Source: JALJPB01 sp034111045 (GTDB lineage Bacteria; Pseudomonadota; Gammaproteobacteria; Enterobacterales; Alteromonadaceae). From it: a stretch of 64,000 nt of DNA. Positions within the stretch are counted from its first letter, which is position 1, and each line of letters starts with the position of its first letter. Under the pieces are notes generated by a model. The model was not told the origin of the DNA. It saw only the letters and a list, made by a program, of their open reading frames with translations, and made no database searches. The translations under genes were made by a program, and so were the position numbers. This document shows, piece after piece, positions 9,576 to 19,366 of the stretch. The DNA lies in the NCBI GenBank assembly GCA_034111045.1, contig JAWUYA010000024.1, positions 4,363-68,362 on the forward strand, in the 5' to 3' direction.

Positions 9576-9782
9576 AACGAACCTTTTTCGCTTATTTTAC
9601 GACTTACAGAACTAATCAATAATTGACGAACCAGTTAACAACACACCTATGTAAAATTAACCAACCGTTTGTCCCTTCCATTTGATGTATATAAACCCAC
9701 CACCGAATTCAACGGGCGCATAATATAACAAAGTTAACCAATTAAATCAAAATATCAATATATCAATACTTTATTGCTAAGA

Positions 9783-10958
9783 TCAATCGGCTTGTTTACG
9801 TAAAAAAGCCGGAATATCAAGATAATTATCTAAATCTAATGCCGCGGTTTTCATTGGTGCCGTTTGCATTTGAACATTAACTTCAGGTATTGCTGAAGAT
9901 ATAACAGCAGTGTCTACTTGGCCATTAGGAATATAATCTCCACCAACAACTTGTTGCTCAACCTTTTGTATAGGATTAACTAAAGTGATATCCGGCTTCA
10001 CTTCTGCGCCAATCCCTGTTGCTACTACAGTTACTCGTAAATCTTCAGTCATTTCATGATCAATGACAGCACCCACAACCACTGTTGCATTTTCCGAAGC
10101 AAAGGCTTTTACTGCATTACCAACCGTTTCAAATTCGTCAATACTAATGTCCATACCCGCGGTGATATTAACTAATATACCTCGAGCACCCGCTAAGTCT
10201 ACATCTTCAAGTAATGGACTTGAAATCGCTGATTCGGCTGCTTCGGCAGCACGGTCAGGACCTGAGGCAATGCCTGACCCCATCATAGCAGTACCCATTT
10301 CTGACATTACCGTGCGAACATCGGCAAAATCTACGTTGATTAAACCAGGGCGAGTAATCAGCTCAGCAATCCCTTGGACAGCACCTAACAATACATTGTT
10401 TGCTGCTTTGAAAGCATCTAATAAGCTAGTGCCTGGGCCTAATACTTTTAACAACTTTTCATTAGGAATAGTGATCAATGAATCAACACTTTTCGATAAG
10501 AACTCAATCCCTTGATCAGCATAGTTCATCCGTTTTTTGCCTTCAAAAGGAAAGGGTTTAGTCACCACTGCTACGGTCAAAATCCCCATTTCTTTCGCCA
10601 CTTCAGCAACCACAGGCGCAGCACCTGTACCAGTACCACCCCCCATACCAGCTGCGATAAACACCATATCAGCACCTTGTAGTGTTTGCTTAATCGTCTC
10701 ACGATCTTCTTCGGCTGCACGACGGCCAATCTCTGGATTAGCTCCGGCCCCCAGTCCTTTAGTTACATCAGCACCTAACTGCAGTGTTACCGTGGCAGAC
10801 GAGTTTCGTAATGCCTGCGAGTCGGTATTAGCTGTAATAAACTCTACACCCTCAATGGTTTGGCATACCATGTGCTCAACTGCATTACCGCCACCGCCGC
10901 CAACACCAATCACTTTAATTATCGCTTCTTCTTTATGGTCTTCCATTAATTCAAACAT
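9783..10958 (-). CDS. ftsZ: Cell division GTPase FtsZ
   Basis: The 391-aa tubulin homologue polymerises into the Z ring at midcell. The tubulin signature GGGTGTG lies at about residue 105, the T7 loop NVDFADVRTVM at about 207, and the family's conserved C-terminal peptide DIPAFLRKQ at the end, which binds FtsA and ZipA. The ATG at 10958 is preceded by GGAGAGA, a good ribosome site. ftsA lies 92 bases upstream on the same strand and lpxC follows. Confidence 0.98.
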   Translation of the reverse strand: MFELMEDHKEEAIIKVIGVGGGGGNAVEHMVCQTIEGVEFITANTDSQALRNSSATVTLQLGADVTKGLGAGANPEIGRRAAEEDRETIKQTLQGADMVFIAAGMGGGTGTGAAPVVAEVAKEMGILTVAVVTKPFPFEGKKRMNYADQGIEFLSKSVDSLITIPNEKLLKVLGPGTSLLDAFKAANNVLLGAVQGIAELITRPGLINVDFADVRTVMSEMGTAMMGSGIASGPDRAAEAAESAISSPLLEDVDLAGARGILVNITAGMDISIDEFETVGNAVKAFASENATVVVGAVIDHEMTEDLRVTVVATGIGAEVKPDITLVNPIQKVEQQVVGGDYIPNGQVDTAVISSAIPEVNVQMQTAPMKTAALDLDNYLDIPAFLRKQAD

Positions 10959-11050
10959 TTTTATCTCTCCGTTTTATTAAAACGTTATTTTACTTTACTA
11001 ATTTACATTTAATTTATTAACCAACATTTAATTTTGACTAAACATTGACG

Positions 11051-12286
11051 CTAGAATTCACCTTTAAACCATGTATTAACGCGTGACCACAAGTCTTTCA
11101 TACCTTCACGACTTTTACCTTCATTGTTACCTTGCTCATTTACTTGCATTCCATAATGTAATAAACCAACAACTGTCGCATAGGTTGGATCATTAACATA
11201 CTCTTTGAGTCCTTCAACATTCAACGGGTTAGCTATACGTACTGGCATTTGAAATACCTCTTCAGCAAATTCAATAACGCCTTCCATTTTCGAAGTGCCA
11301 CCAGTTAAAACAAAACCAGCAGCAATTTGATCAGCTAAACCGCTTTCTCTTATCTCTTCTTGAATCAACTCAAACAACTCATGATATCTTGGTTCAACAA
11401 CTTCCGAAAGTGTATGGCGAGACATCGAACGAGCAGGACGACCACCAACACTTGGAACATCAATATTTTCTTCCATACTCACCAGTTGTTTTAATGCACA
11501 GGCATATTGTACTTTAATATCTTCAGCATGACTTAACGGCGTTCTAAAAATTTTAGCTATATCACTCGTCACTTGATTGCCAGCAACAGGAATAACCGCA
11601 GTGTGACGAAGTGCTCCACCGGTAAACACCGCTATATCCATTGTACCTGCGCCCATATCAACCACACAAATACCAAGTTCTTTTTCATCTTCCGTCAATA
11701 CAGAATAACTCGAAGCCAGTGCAGAAAAAATCAATTGATCGGCAACTAAGTTGCAACGCTCAACACATTTAACAATGTTTTTTGCCATATCATTGGCACA
11801 AGTGACAATATGAACTCTGGCTTCCATACGAACACCAGACATACCTATTGGACTTTTAATGCCATCTTGACAATCAATACTATATTCTTGTGGAAGGATA
11901 TGAAGCATACGACGCTCTGCTGAAATAGGTACTGAGCGGGCCGTGTGGATAACATTATCGACATCTTCTTGAATCACTTCATTGTCATTGATTGGCACCA
12001 TGCCATTTTCATTCTGACAGCTAATGTGTTTGCCCGAAATACCTAAATAGATTGAACTGATACGACAGTCAGCCATCAATTCTGCTTCGTTAACAGCACG
12101 TTGAATAGATTTAATGACTAAATTTAAATCATTAACACCACCTTTATCCATACCTCTAGCCGGTTGATTACCTACACCTATAATACTAAGTTTATTGTCA
12201 GGTGTGATCTCACCAACGGCGACCGATATTTTAGAGGTGCCTATATCTAATCCAACAACTAGATTTCTTTCTGTTATTTTTGACAT
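11051..12286 (-). CDS. ftsA: Cell division protein FtsA
   Basis: This actin-like ATPase tethers FtsZ to the membrane. Its 411 aa begin with VVGLDIGTSKISVAVGE (phosphate 1), contain VVDMGAGTMDIAVF (phosphate 2) and GFVLTGGTSKMEG (adenosine motif), and end in an amphipathic helix WSRVNTWFKGEF for membrane binding. It lies between ftsQ (33 bases upstream) and ftsZ, so it is co-transcribed with them. Confidence 0.97.
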   Translation of the reverse strand: MSKITERNLVVGLDIGTSKISVAVGEITPDNKLSIIGVGNQPARGMDKGGVNDLNLVIKSIQRAVNEAELMADCRISSIYLGISGKHISCQNENGMVPINDNEVIQEDVDNVIHTARSVPISAERRMLHILPQEYSIDCQDGIKSPIGMSGVRMEARVHIVTCANDMAKNIVKCVERCNLVADQLIFSALASSYSVLTEDEKELGICVVDMGAGTMDIAVFTGGALRHTAVIPVAGNQVTSDIAKIFRTPLSHAEDIKVQYACALKQLVSMEENIDVPSVGGRPARSMSRHTLSEVVEPRYHELFELIQEEIRESGLADQIAAGFVLTGGTSKMEGVIEFAEEVFQMPVRIANPLNVEGLKEYVNDPTYATVVGLLHYGMQVNEQGNNEGKSREGMKDLWSRVNTWFKGEF

Positions 12287-12319
12287 ATTTTTTTCAATTA
12301 GCCACTTGTCGTAATCGTG

Positions 12320-13084
12320 TTAAGTTCTTAATTTTGTTTCTATGGTTTTCCAACCAATAGCAACACCAGTATCATATCGCAAATCAATGTAATTAACTTG
12401 CTGATTATATTCTTTATTATTTTTTATTATTGGATATATATCCATAAACCTTTGTATTCTTTTAACTCTGCTTTCACGCCCTAAATTCAATAACACCCCA
12501 TCGTTTAAGATTAACTGCCATGAAAATCGCTCAGACAACACTAATTCATCAATCGACAAGTCTCTAAATCCGAGTAAACGATTTAAATTAGAAAAGTTCT
12601 CTAATGCAATTAATTCTGTACCTTCTGGTCCATAAAACTGAGGCAGATGTGTCTTAATTCTTGACACATCTGCTTGGAATGTTTTACCTTTATTATTAAT
12701 TAAAAAATCACCATTCCACTGCGCTACAGGCCATTGATCAACAACATATATCTTCAATTCATTTGGCCAGTGTTTACGCACTGATACTGAATAAACCCAA
12801 GGTAATTGTACTATCTGTTGTTGGACGTCATTAACATCCACTTGAAAGAAGTTACTTAGGTCAATGCTTTCCAACGCTGTAAAAATATCTTCTTTTACCG
12901 TAAAGGGCATTTCACCAGTAATAATAAGCGATGTTACCGGTGTTCCTTCTTGCGCAATGACTTTTTCAGTAATCAGCCAACTTCCACCTAACATGCTAAT
13001 AATAACAGCAATAAAAAAACTTAAACCAAGCCAGAAAGCCCAGTTAACTGTCAATTTTTCGTGCTGTTCTTTTTTAGCATTCAT
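12320..13084 (-). CDS. ftsQ: Cell division protein FtsQ
   Basis: This bitopic divisome protein of 254 aa forms the FtsQLB complex. It has a short cytoplasmic N-terminus, one transmembrane helix (about 15-35), a POTRA domain (about 45-115, starting VTSLIITGEMPF) and a beta domain including the conserved PWVYSVSVRKHWPNEL block (about 94-109). The gene lies 12 bases after ddl and 33 before ftsA. Confidence 0.95.
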   Translation of the reverse strand: MNAKKEQHEKLTVNWAFWLGLSFFIAVIISMLGGSWLITEKVIAQEGTPVTSLIITGEMPFTVKEDIFTALESIDLSNFFQVDVNDVQQQIVQLPWVYSVSVRKHWPNELKIYVVDQWPVAQWNGDFLINNKGKTFQADVSRIKTHLPQFYGPEGTELIALENFSNLNRLLGFRDLSIDELVLSERFSWQLILNDGVLLNLGRESRVKRIQRFMDIYPIIKNNKEYNQQVNYIDLRYDTGVAIGWKTIETKLRT

Positions 13085-13096
13085 CTAAAACCCCCT

Positions 13097-14044
13097 TCAA
13101 CTGACTCTGCTAAGTTCAACAATTTTTGTCACTAATTGACTAAAGTCTAATCCATAAACTTTTGCCGCTTTAGGTACTAATGACGTTTCGGTCATGCCTG
13201 GTACCGTATTAACTTCTAATAATTGCCATTGGCCCAGTTCATTACGCATTACATCAACTCTACCCCAACCTTTTGCACCGGTTGCTTTAAAGGCGGCTAA
13301 TGCTAAATTTTGTATTTCTTGAGTATCGTGTGCATTCAAATGGCTAGGGCAATGATATTGAGTACTCGTTGATTGATATTTTGCTTCGTAATCATAAAAC
13401 GCTCTGGGTGTTTCCATCTGTATAACGGGTAAAGCTTCATTGCCTAAAATTGTCACGGTAAACTCAGGTCCGTTGATCCAAGCTTCAACTAAGACTTCAT
13501 CATCAAAGCTAAAAGCTTCAATTAATGCCTCAGTTAATTGCTCAGCTGATTCAGCAACTGCCATACCAATACTAGAGCCTTCATTAGCGGGTTTAACCAT
13601 CACTTTGTTATTTAGTTCTTTGAGTACAGACGGCACAATTGATTGCTCAAAATTATCTTTCTTAATTACCAAGAATGGTGCTGTTGGCAAGTTAAGCGCT
13701 TTAAATATTTGCTTGCTACGTATTTTATCCATAGATAGAGCTGAGCCTAAAACACCTGAACCCGTGTAAGGAATACCTAAATATTCTAATGCGCCTTGTA
13801 CGCAACCATCTTCGCCACCTCGACCGTGTAAGGCAATAAAAACCCGATCAATGTTTTCTAATTTAAGTCTTGAAAGCTCTAATTCTTTGGGATCAAATAA
13901 AATCACCTCAAAACCGGCAGCGGTTAAAGCTTTAGCAATGGCTTTGCCTGAATTTATTGACACCTCACGTTCTGCTGAGTTTCCGCCGTAAATCACTGCT
14001 ATTTTTTCTGTTTTTGTAGAAGAAGTTAATATTTTATTACTCAT
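13097..14044 (-). CDS. ddl: D-alanine--D-alanine ligase
   Basis: The 315-aa ATP-grasp enzyme makes D-Ala-D-Ala for the peptidoglycan precursor. The motifs AVIYGGNSAEREVSINSG, ALHGRGGEDGCVQG, KPANEGSSIGM and EVNTVPGMT are all present, in order. It is of the DdlB type located in the dcw cluster. Its start overlaps the end of murC by 8 bases, indicating translational coupling. Confidence 0.97.
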   Translation of the reverse strand: MSNKILTSSTKTEKIAVIYGGNSAEREVSINSGKAIAKALTAAGFEVILFDPKELELSRLKLENIDRVFIALHGRGGEDGCVQGALEYLGIPYTGSGVLGSALSMDKIRSKQIFKALNLPTAPFLVIKKDNFEQSIVPSVLKELNNKVMVKPANEGSSIGMAVAESAEQLTEALIEAFSFDDEVLVEAWINGPEFTVTILGNEALPVIQMETPRAFYDYEAKYQSTSTQYHCPSHLNAHDTQEIQNLALAAFKATGAKGWGRVDVMRNELGQWQLLEVNTVPGMTETSLVPKAAKVYGLDFSQLVTKIVELSRVS

Positions 14045-15527
14045 TGACTCCTCCTATCTCAGTCTTTTGTTTACGGTGAACATTAAGTAATGGGTCATCA
14101 ACTAGTGATCGAGCAACTGCACCTATGTTACCTGCACCCTGTGTAATAATTATATCGCCATCTTTTAACTGCGAAGCCATTAATGGTGCTAATTGCAAAG
14201 TATCACTGACATACACAGGCTCGATTTGTCCTCTTTGCCGAATTGATCTTGCTAAACTTTTACTGTCAGCAGATACAATCACCGCTTCGCCAGCGGCATA
14301 AACATCAAGTAAAAATAAGCAGTCAACTTGAGATAATACTTCAACAAAGTCTTCGTAAAGGTCTCGGGTACGAGAGTATCTGTGTGGTTGAAAGACCATC
14401 ACTAAGCGCTTTTTAGGCCAGCCATTACGCATAGCAGTAATAGTTGCTTTAACTTCACTAGGGTGGTGCCCATAATCATCAATTAAGGCCATCTTTCCAG
14501 ATTCTGTAGAAAGGGTTGCCAATTGTTCAAAGCGTCGACCGATACCAGCAAACTCTTTTAATGATTTCTTAATAGCTTGGTCACTAACCCCTTCGTCTTT
14601 TGCAACGGTTATACCGGCAAGCGCATTTAATACATTATGCTGACCAGGCAGATTAAGACTCAAATCGAGCGATTTTTCACCATCAATTTCAACGGTAAAA
14701 TAACTCACTCCACCCTCTTGCTTAAAGTTACTAGCTCGAACATCAGCATCTTCAGAGAAACCATAGGTGATCACGTGACGAGAAATACGTGGTAATATTT
14801 CTCTTATCACGGCGTTATCAATACACATTACGGCAATACCATAAAAGGGTAAATTATGTAAAAATTCTATATAGGTATCTTTGAGTTTTTCAAAGTCACC
14901 TTGATAGGTTTCCATATGATCGGCACCTATATTAGTAATGACCGCTACCATAGGTTGTAGATGCAAAAACGAGGCATCGCTTTCATCAGCCTCAGCAATG
15001 AGATAGCGACTGGTACCTAAACGAGCGTTAGTGCCCGCACTATTTAATAAACCACCAATAACAAAAGTAGGATCTAATTTATCTTCAGCAAAAATACTTG
15101 CAATTAAACTCGTTGTTGTTGTTTTACCATGGGTGCCTGCAATCGCAATACCGTGTCTAAAACGCATTAGTTCAGCCAACATTTCAGCTCGACGAACCAT
15201 TGGAATTCTATTATTTTTGGCAGCAAGTAGTTCCGGGTTATCAGCAGTTATAGCGGTAGATACCACGATCACATTTGCTCCGTTAATATTTTCACTATTA
15301 TGGCCAATAAAAATTTCAGCACCTAAATTAGTTAAGCGTTGCACCACTTCATTCTTGCCAATATCAGACCCAGATATCTGGTAACCTTCGTTTAATAATA
15401 CCTCTGCAATGCCACCCATACCAGCACCACCAATACCAACAAAGTGAATGCGTTTAATCCTACGCATTTCGGGTATTTTAATCTGTGCCGTATTATTACT
15501 GCCGATGTTATGATTAAAAATTGACAT
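14037..15527 (-). CDS. murC: UDP-N-acetylmuramate--L-alanine ligase MurC
   Basis: MurC adds L-Ala to UDP-MurNAc. The chosen start (ATG at 15525-15527, protein MSIFNHNIG) has a near-perfect ribosome site, AAAGGAGG, and gives 496 aa. A longer frame up to 15602 exists but has no support. Motifs are HFVGIGGAGMGGIAE, the ATP loop GTHGKTTTTS, EADESDASFL and DDYGHHPSEV. The ribosome site and start lie inside the last codons of murG (14-base overlap), and the 3' end overlaps ddl. Confidence 0.97.
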   Translation of the reverse strand: MSIFNHNIGSNNTAQIKIPEMRRIKRIHFVGIGGAGMGGIAEVLLNEGYQISGSDIGKNEVVQRLTNLGAEIFIGHNSENINGANVIVVSTAITADNPELLAAKNNRIPMVRRAEMLAELMRFRHGIAIAGTHGKTTTTSLIASIFAEDKLDPTFVIGGLLNSAGTNARLGTSRYLIAEADESDASFLHLQPMVAVITNIGADHMETYQGDFEKLKDTYIEFLHNLPFYGIAVMCIDNAVIREILPRISRHVITYGFSEDADVRASNFKQEGGVSYFTVEIDGEKSLDLSLNLPGQHNVLNALAGITVAKDEGVSDQAIKKSLKEFAGIGRRFEQLATLSTESGKMALIDDYGHHPSEVKATITAMRNGWPKKRLVMVFQPHRYSRTRDLYEDFVEVLSQVDCLFLLDVYAAGEAVIVSADSKSLARSIRQRGQIEPVYVSDTLQLAPLMASQLKDGDIIITQGAGNIGAVARSLVDDPLLNVHRKQKTEIGGVNE

Positions 15528-16647
15528 TACTGCCTCCTTTTTGCAGCAAGCTTTGACAAATTTGAGCAACCTTCTTTGTTGCATCTGCGTGAGCGGCGTC
15601 ATGTGCCGCTTTCGACATTGACTGAATCACTTTGTCGGAGCTAAACAGGCTATTAAGCATTTGTGCTAATGTAGTCCCGTTAAATTCATTTTGCGGTAAT
15701 AATTTTGCTGCACCGCAAGAAACTAAATACATAGCATTTTTTGTTTGGTGATCATCGACAGCATGAGGTAAAGGGACAAAAATTGCTGGTTTGGCTGCCA
15801 TAGCCAATTCTGACACAGTTAAAGCACCGGCACGACAAATTACTACATCAGCCCACTGATATGCACTTGCCATGTCTTCAATAAATTCAGTAATTTTCAC
15901 TCGTTCACCCAACAAACCATATTCTTTGTAGCGGCTTAATACTTTTTCTTCTTTGCCGGCACCTGTTTGATGCCAAACATCAATATTTTGTCGCTTAATT
16001 TGTTTTACCGCCAGCGGTACAACTTCATTAAGGATTTGTGCGCCTAAACTGCCGCCCACGATTAATACTTTTTTACTGACTGACGGTTGTTTAGGCATCA
16101 AGTTTTTAATCGCAACAATATCGCTCCGTAATGGGTTACCAACTACCTGATAATTTATTGTAGATTTAAAAGCATACGGAAATGCCGCAAGCACTTTCGT
16201 GGCAATTAAGGCTAAATATCGATTTGTCATACCTGCCACAGCATTTTGCTCATGTAAAACAAGCGGTTTTCTTAATAACCAAGCGGCAATGCCGCCAGGC
16301 CCACTTGCATAGCCGCCCATACCTAAGACTACATCAGGATTTACTGCGCGCAATATTTTAATGGACTGCACGATAGATTGCATTATTTTAAACGGTGTTT
16401 TTAGCCAAGTTTTCCAGTTTTTATTCCTAAAGCCGGCAATATTAACAAAAGATATTGGGTAACCGTATTTAGGTACCAATTCTGCTTCCATTTTGTTTTG
16501 AGTGCCAAGCCAATGAATATTCCAGCATTGTCCGGCCAATTCCTCTGCAACAGCTAAACCAGGAAATATATGGCCACCGGTTCCACCGGCCATTATTAGT
16601 AGGGTTCTGTTTTGTTTTGATGTATTTCCTGTAGAAGTTTTAGTCAT
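15514..16647 (-). CDS. murG: Undecaprenyl-PP-MurNAc-pentapeptide GlcNAc transferase MurG
   Basis: MurG makes lipid II on the inner face of the membrane. The 377 aa include the glycine-rich loop MAGGTGGHIFPGLAVAEEL near the N-terminus, VLGMGGYASGPG, a second Gly-rich loop GGSLGAQILN, and CRAGALTVSELAMAAKP with VDDHQTKNA in the donor-binding domain. It overlaps ftsW by 8 bases and murC by 14. Confidence 0.97.
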   Translation of the reverse strand: MTKTSTGNTSKQNRTLLIMAGGTGGHIFPGLAVAEELAGQCWNIHWLGTQNKMEAELVPKYGYPISFVNIAGFRNKNWKTWLKTPFKIMQSIVQSIKILRAVNPDVVLGMGGYASGPGGIAAWLLRKPLVLHEQNAVAGMTNRYLALIATKVLAAFPYAFKSTINYQVVGNPLRSDIVAIKNLMPKQPSVSKKVLIVGGSLGAQILNEVVPLAVKQIKRQNIDVWHQTGAGKEEKVLSRYKEYGLLGERVKITEFIEDMASAYQWADVVICRAGALTVSELAMAAKPAIFVPLPHAVDDHQTKNAMYLVSCGAAKLLPQNEFNGTTLAQMLNSLFSSDKVIQSMSKAAHDAAHADATKKVAQICQSLLQKGGSNVNF

Positions 16648-17908
16648 TTACCAATACCTCTTTATTGATTTTTTGTACTTCTTCTGCTGTTTTATTTTTT
16701 GATTTACTTCGTCCTTTGGTACTTGTCGCTTGAATGCTTTGTAAACGCAATTCATGATCAATACGGATCAATATCACCACACAAAGTGTCATAATAATCA
16801 TTGAACTACCGCCATAGCTTATTAATGGCATAGTTAACCCTTTAGTTGGTACCATGCCTGAACTTGCTCCGACATTAACAGCGGCTTGAAAGCAGAACCA
16901 AATAGCTATTGCATAAGCAAAAAAACCTTCAAAATGTTTTTCTTTGGCCAAGGCCCGCTTACCCAGCATTAAGGCTTTATAAACTAAAATAAAACTGAGC
17001 AGTAATGTAACGGCAATACCGGTAAAACCAAACTCTTCAGCTAACACAGCCATAACAAAGTCAGTATGGGCTTCAGGAAGGTATTCAAGCTTTTGGATGC
17101 TATTCCCTAGCCCTTGGCCAAATAATTCACCACGACCATATGCCATTAATGATTGAGTTAACTGATAGCCACTACCAAAGGGGTCTTGCCATGGATCTAA
17201 GAAGCTGGTGATCCTGCGTAATCTATAAGGTTCATAGACAGCGAGTAAAGAAAGCGCAACCACGCCAACACCGGCAATACCAACAAACTGCCATAATTTA
17301 GCCCCCGCTAAGAAAAGCAGGCCAAAGGTGGTGACAAACATCACAATAATTGTACCTAAATCAGGTTGGGCTAGTAATAATAATGCCAATAAGAAAAACA
17401 CCACCAAAGGCTTAATAAAGCCTTTAAGATTTTCTTTGACTTCATCCCTACGTCTGACTAAATAATCAGATAAATAACAGAAGAAGAACAATTTGGCAGG
17501 CTCAGCGGCTTGGATTGTAATAGGACCAATAGCAATCCAACGGGTTGAACCATTAACAGAGCGGCCAATAAGTAAAACAACCAACAATAAAAACATACCC
17601 AGCAGTAATAATTTTCCACTATTTTTCTGCCACCAGCTCATTGGTACCTGTAAAGCAATAATCGTAATAACCAGACTTAACAAAATATAGATACTGTGAC
17701 GGAAAACAAAATGAAAGGGATTATTGAATAATCGTTCAGCAATTGGCATTGAAGAAGTTGCCACCATCACTAACCCTACCATATACATGCTTATCGCTAG
17801 AACAATAAAACCACGATCAAATGTTTCTACTTTAGTATTTTCTCTGGCGAGCCATTCAGTTAGATTAGGTACCTTAGCCAGGCCGAAAGTATCAGCTAAT
17901 GTTGTCAT
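16640..17908 (-). CDS. ftsW: SEDS-family peptidoglycan polymerase FtsW
   Basis: FtsW is the septal glycan polymerase that works with FtsI. Its 422 aa contain about ten transmembrane helices. Family motifs include RSVNGSTRWIAIGP, QPDLGTIIVM, AHTDFVMAVLAEEFGF and the C-terminal PLISYGGSSMI. The N-terminus is a cytoplasmic extension of about 30 residues and the C-terminus a basic tail. Its start shares one base with the murD stop (TGATG). Confidence 0.97.
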   Translation of the reverse strand: MTTLADTFGLAKVPNLTEWLARENTKVETFDRGFIVLAISMYMVGLVMVATSSMPIAERLFNNPFHFVFRHSIYILLSLVITIIALQVPMSWWQKNSGKLLLLGMFLLLVVLLIGRSVNGSTRWIAIGPITIQAAEPAKLFFFCYLSDYLVRRRDEVKENLKGFIKPLVVFFLLALLLLAQPDLGTIIVMFVTTFGLLFLAGAKLWQFVGIAGVGVVALSLLAVYEPYRLRRITSFLDPWQDPFGSGYQLTQSLMAYGRGELFGQGLGNSIQKLEYLPEAHTDFVMAVLAEEFGFTGIAVTLLLSFILVYKALMLGKRALAKEKHFEGFFAYAIAIWFCFQAAVNVGASSGMVPTKGLTMPLISYGGSSMIIMTLCVVILIRIDHELRLQSIQATSTKGRSKSKNKTAEEVQKINKEVLVND

Positions 17909-19311
17909 CAGCTTACCTCCTCTAACTGGCGTACTGCATCAATAAAGACTTGGCCACGTTCAACAAAATTTTTAAACATGTCTACGCTTGCACATGCAGG
18001 AGACAATAACACTGTATCCTGCGGTTTTGCCAATCGACTTGCTTTTATTACCGCTTGTTCTAATGTATTGACTTCAATAGTGTTATCTCTGAAACTGGCG
18101 ATTTTATTCCCGTCTTTCCCCAAGGTAATTAAATGGCTTACCTGTTTTGCTATCACTTGTTTCAATGGTGAAAAATCAGCTCCTTTACCCTCCCCGCCGG
18201 CAATAAGAATGAGTTGTTCTGATGGCTTTAATAGTTTTGAAATACCATTTATTGCTGCTAGTGTTGCGCCAACGTTTGTTGCTTTAGAGTCATTTATCCA
18301 GTTGATATTATCGTTGCTAGCAACGCGCTGACATCTATGTGGCAAACCATTAAAGCTTAATAAGTTTTCAACCATGGCCGTTAATGACCAACCAGCACTT
18401 AAGCCTAACGCTAGTGCTGCAAGATAATTAAGTGCATTATGAATGCCTGCTAATGGTAACTGATCAATGGAAATTAATGGTTGATCACCAAACATCAAGG
18501 TACTTTGTTCACCGATCGTTGTTATGCCAAAGTGACCTTGTTGGGCGATATCACTGCCAAATGAAATCACTTTTTTATTTTTGACTCCAGCATTAACACG
18601 CACAAAAGTTGCATCATCATCTCGGTTAACAACAGCGATGTTACTTTGTTGATATATACTTTGTTTGATTTCTTTATAATGTTTTAAAGTTAAATGACGG
18701 TCTAGGTGATCATTACTGACATTTAACACTGTAGAGGCAATAGCCTGCATACTCGTTAACGTTTCTAATTGGAAACTTGATAGCTCAAGCACCAAAAGCG
18801 AAGGTGATGTAAATTGGTCATCACCGGGAATTAAGTGATTAAGTACTGGAACACCAATATTGCCACCTAATTCAACATTATGACCGAGTGATTTTCCTAT
18901 ATGTGCCAATAAAGACACTACGGTTGATTTACCATTTGAACCGGTCACCGCTAGTATAGGTGTATCAGTTAATCGGCAATACAACTCAACATCTCCCCAA
19001 ACCAGGCAATTAGCATTGATAGCCTCTTTGATTGCGGGTGTGGCTAAATCAACACCTGGGCTTGCAAGAATGATATCAGCATGTGCAATAAGTGTTTGAT
19101 CCCATGATCCTAAAGTAATGTTAGGTTCATTATGCGTTTGCATAAAATGAGCGAGGTCATTAAGCACATGTTCTCTAGAGTCATTGACCGCAAAACTAAT
19201 ATGATTAGCCGTTAAGAATCGCGCACAGGATAATCCCGTAAGGCCGATACCCAATACTAATATATTCTTAGCTCTTAACATTAAGAGTGTCGATTGCGAT
19301 AAATTATTCAT
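17908..19311 (-). CDS. murD: UDP-MurNAc-L-alanine--D-glutamate ligase MurD
   Basis: MurD adds D-Glu in the cytoplasm. The 467 aa have the N-terminal Rossmann motif VLGIGLTGLSCARFL, the ATP loop TGSNGKSTVVSLL, the ELSSFQLE block, NDSKATN and the terminal LSPACASVDMFKNFVERG. It follows mraY with a 55-base gap, and its stop overlaps the ftsW start. Confidence 0.97.
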   Translation of the reverse strand: MNNLSQSTLLMLRAKNILVLGIGLTGLSCARFLTANHISFAVNDSREHVLNDLAHFMQTHNEPNITLGSWDQTLIAHADIILASPGVDLATPAIKEAINANCLVWGDVELYCRLTDTPILAVTGSNGKSTVVSLLAHIGKSLGHNVELGGNIGVPVLNHLIPGDDQFTSPSLLVLELSSFQLETLTSMQAIASTVLNVSNDHLDRHLTLKHYKEIKQSIYQQSNIAVVNRDDDATFVRVNAGVKNKKVISFGSDIAQQGHFGITTIGEQSTLMFGDQPLISIDQLPLAGIHNALNYLAALALGLSAGWSLTAMVENLLSFNGLPHRCQRVASNDNINWINDSKATNVGATLAAINGISKLLKPSEQLILIAGGEGKGADFSPLKQVIAKQVSHLITLGKDGNKIASFRDNTIEVNTLEQAVIKASRLAKPQDTVLLSPACASVDMFKNFVERGQVFIDAVRQLEEVS

Positions 19312-19366
19312 TTGATTTTATTAACTTGCCCTTCTCTTTTGTTTTATGTTTTTTTATTTCTTTGCT

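Noticed and set aside
14037..15602. Longer murC start at 15602
   Set aside because: The extra 25 residues repeat nothing known, while the ATG at 15527 has a near-perfect ribosome site and matches the family start.
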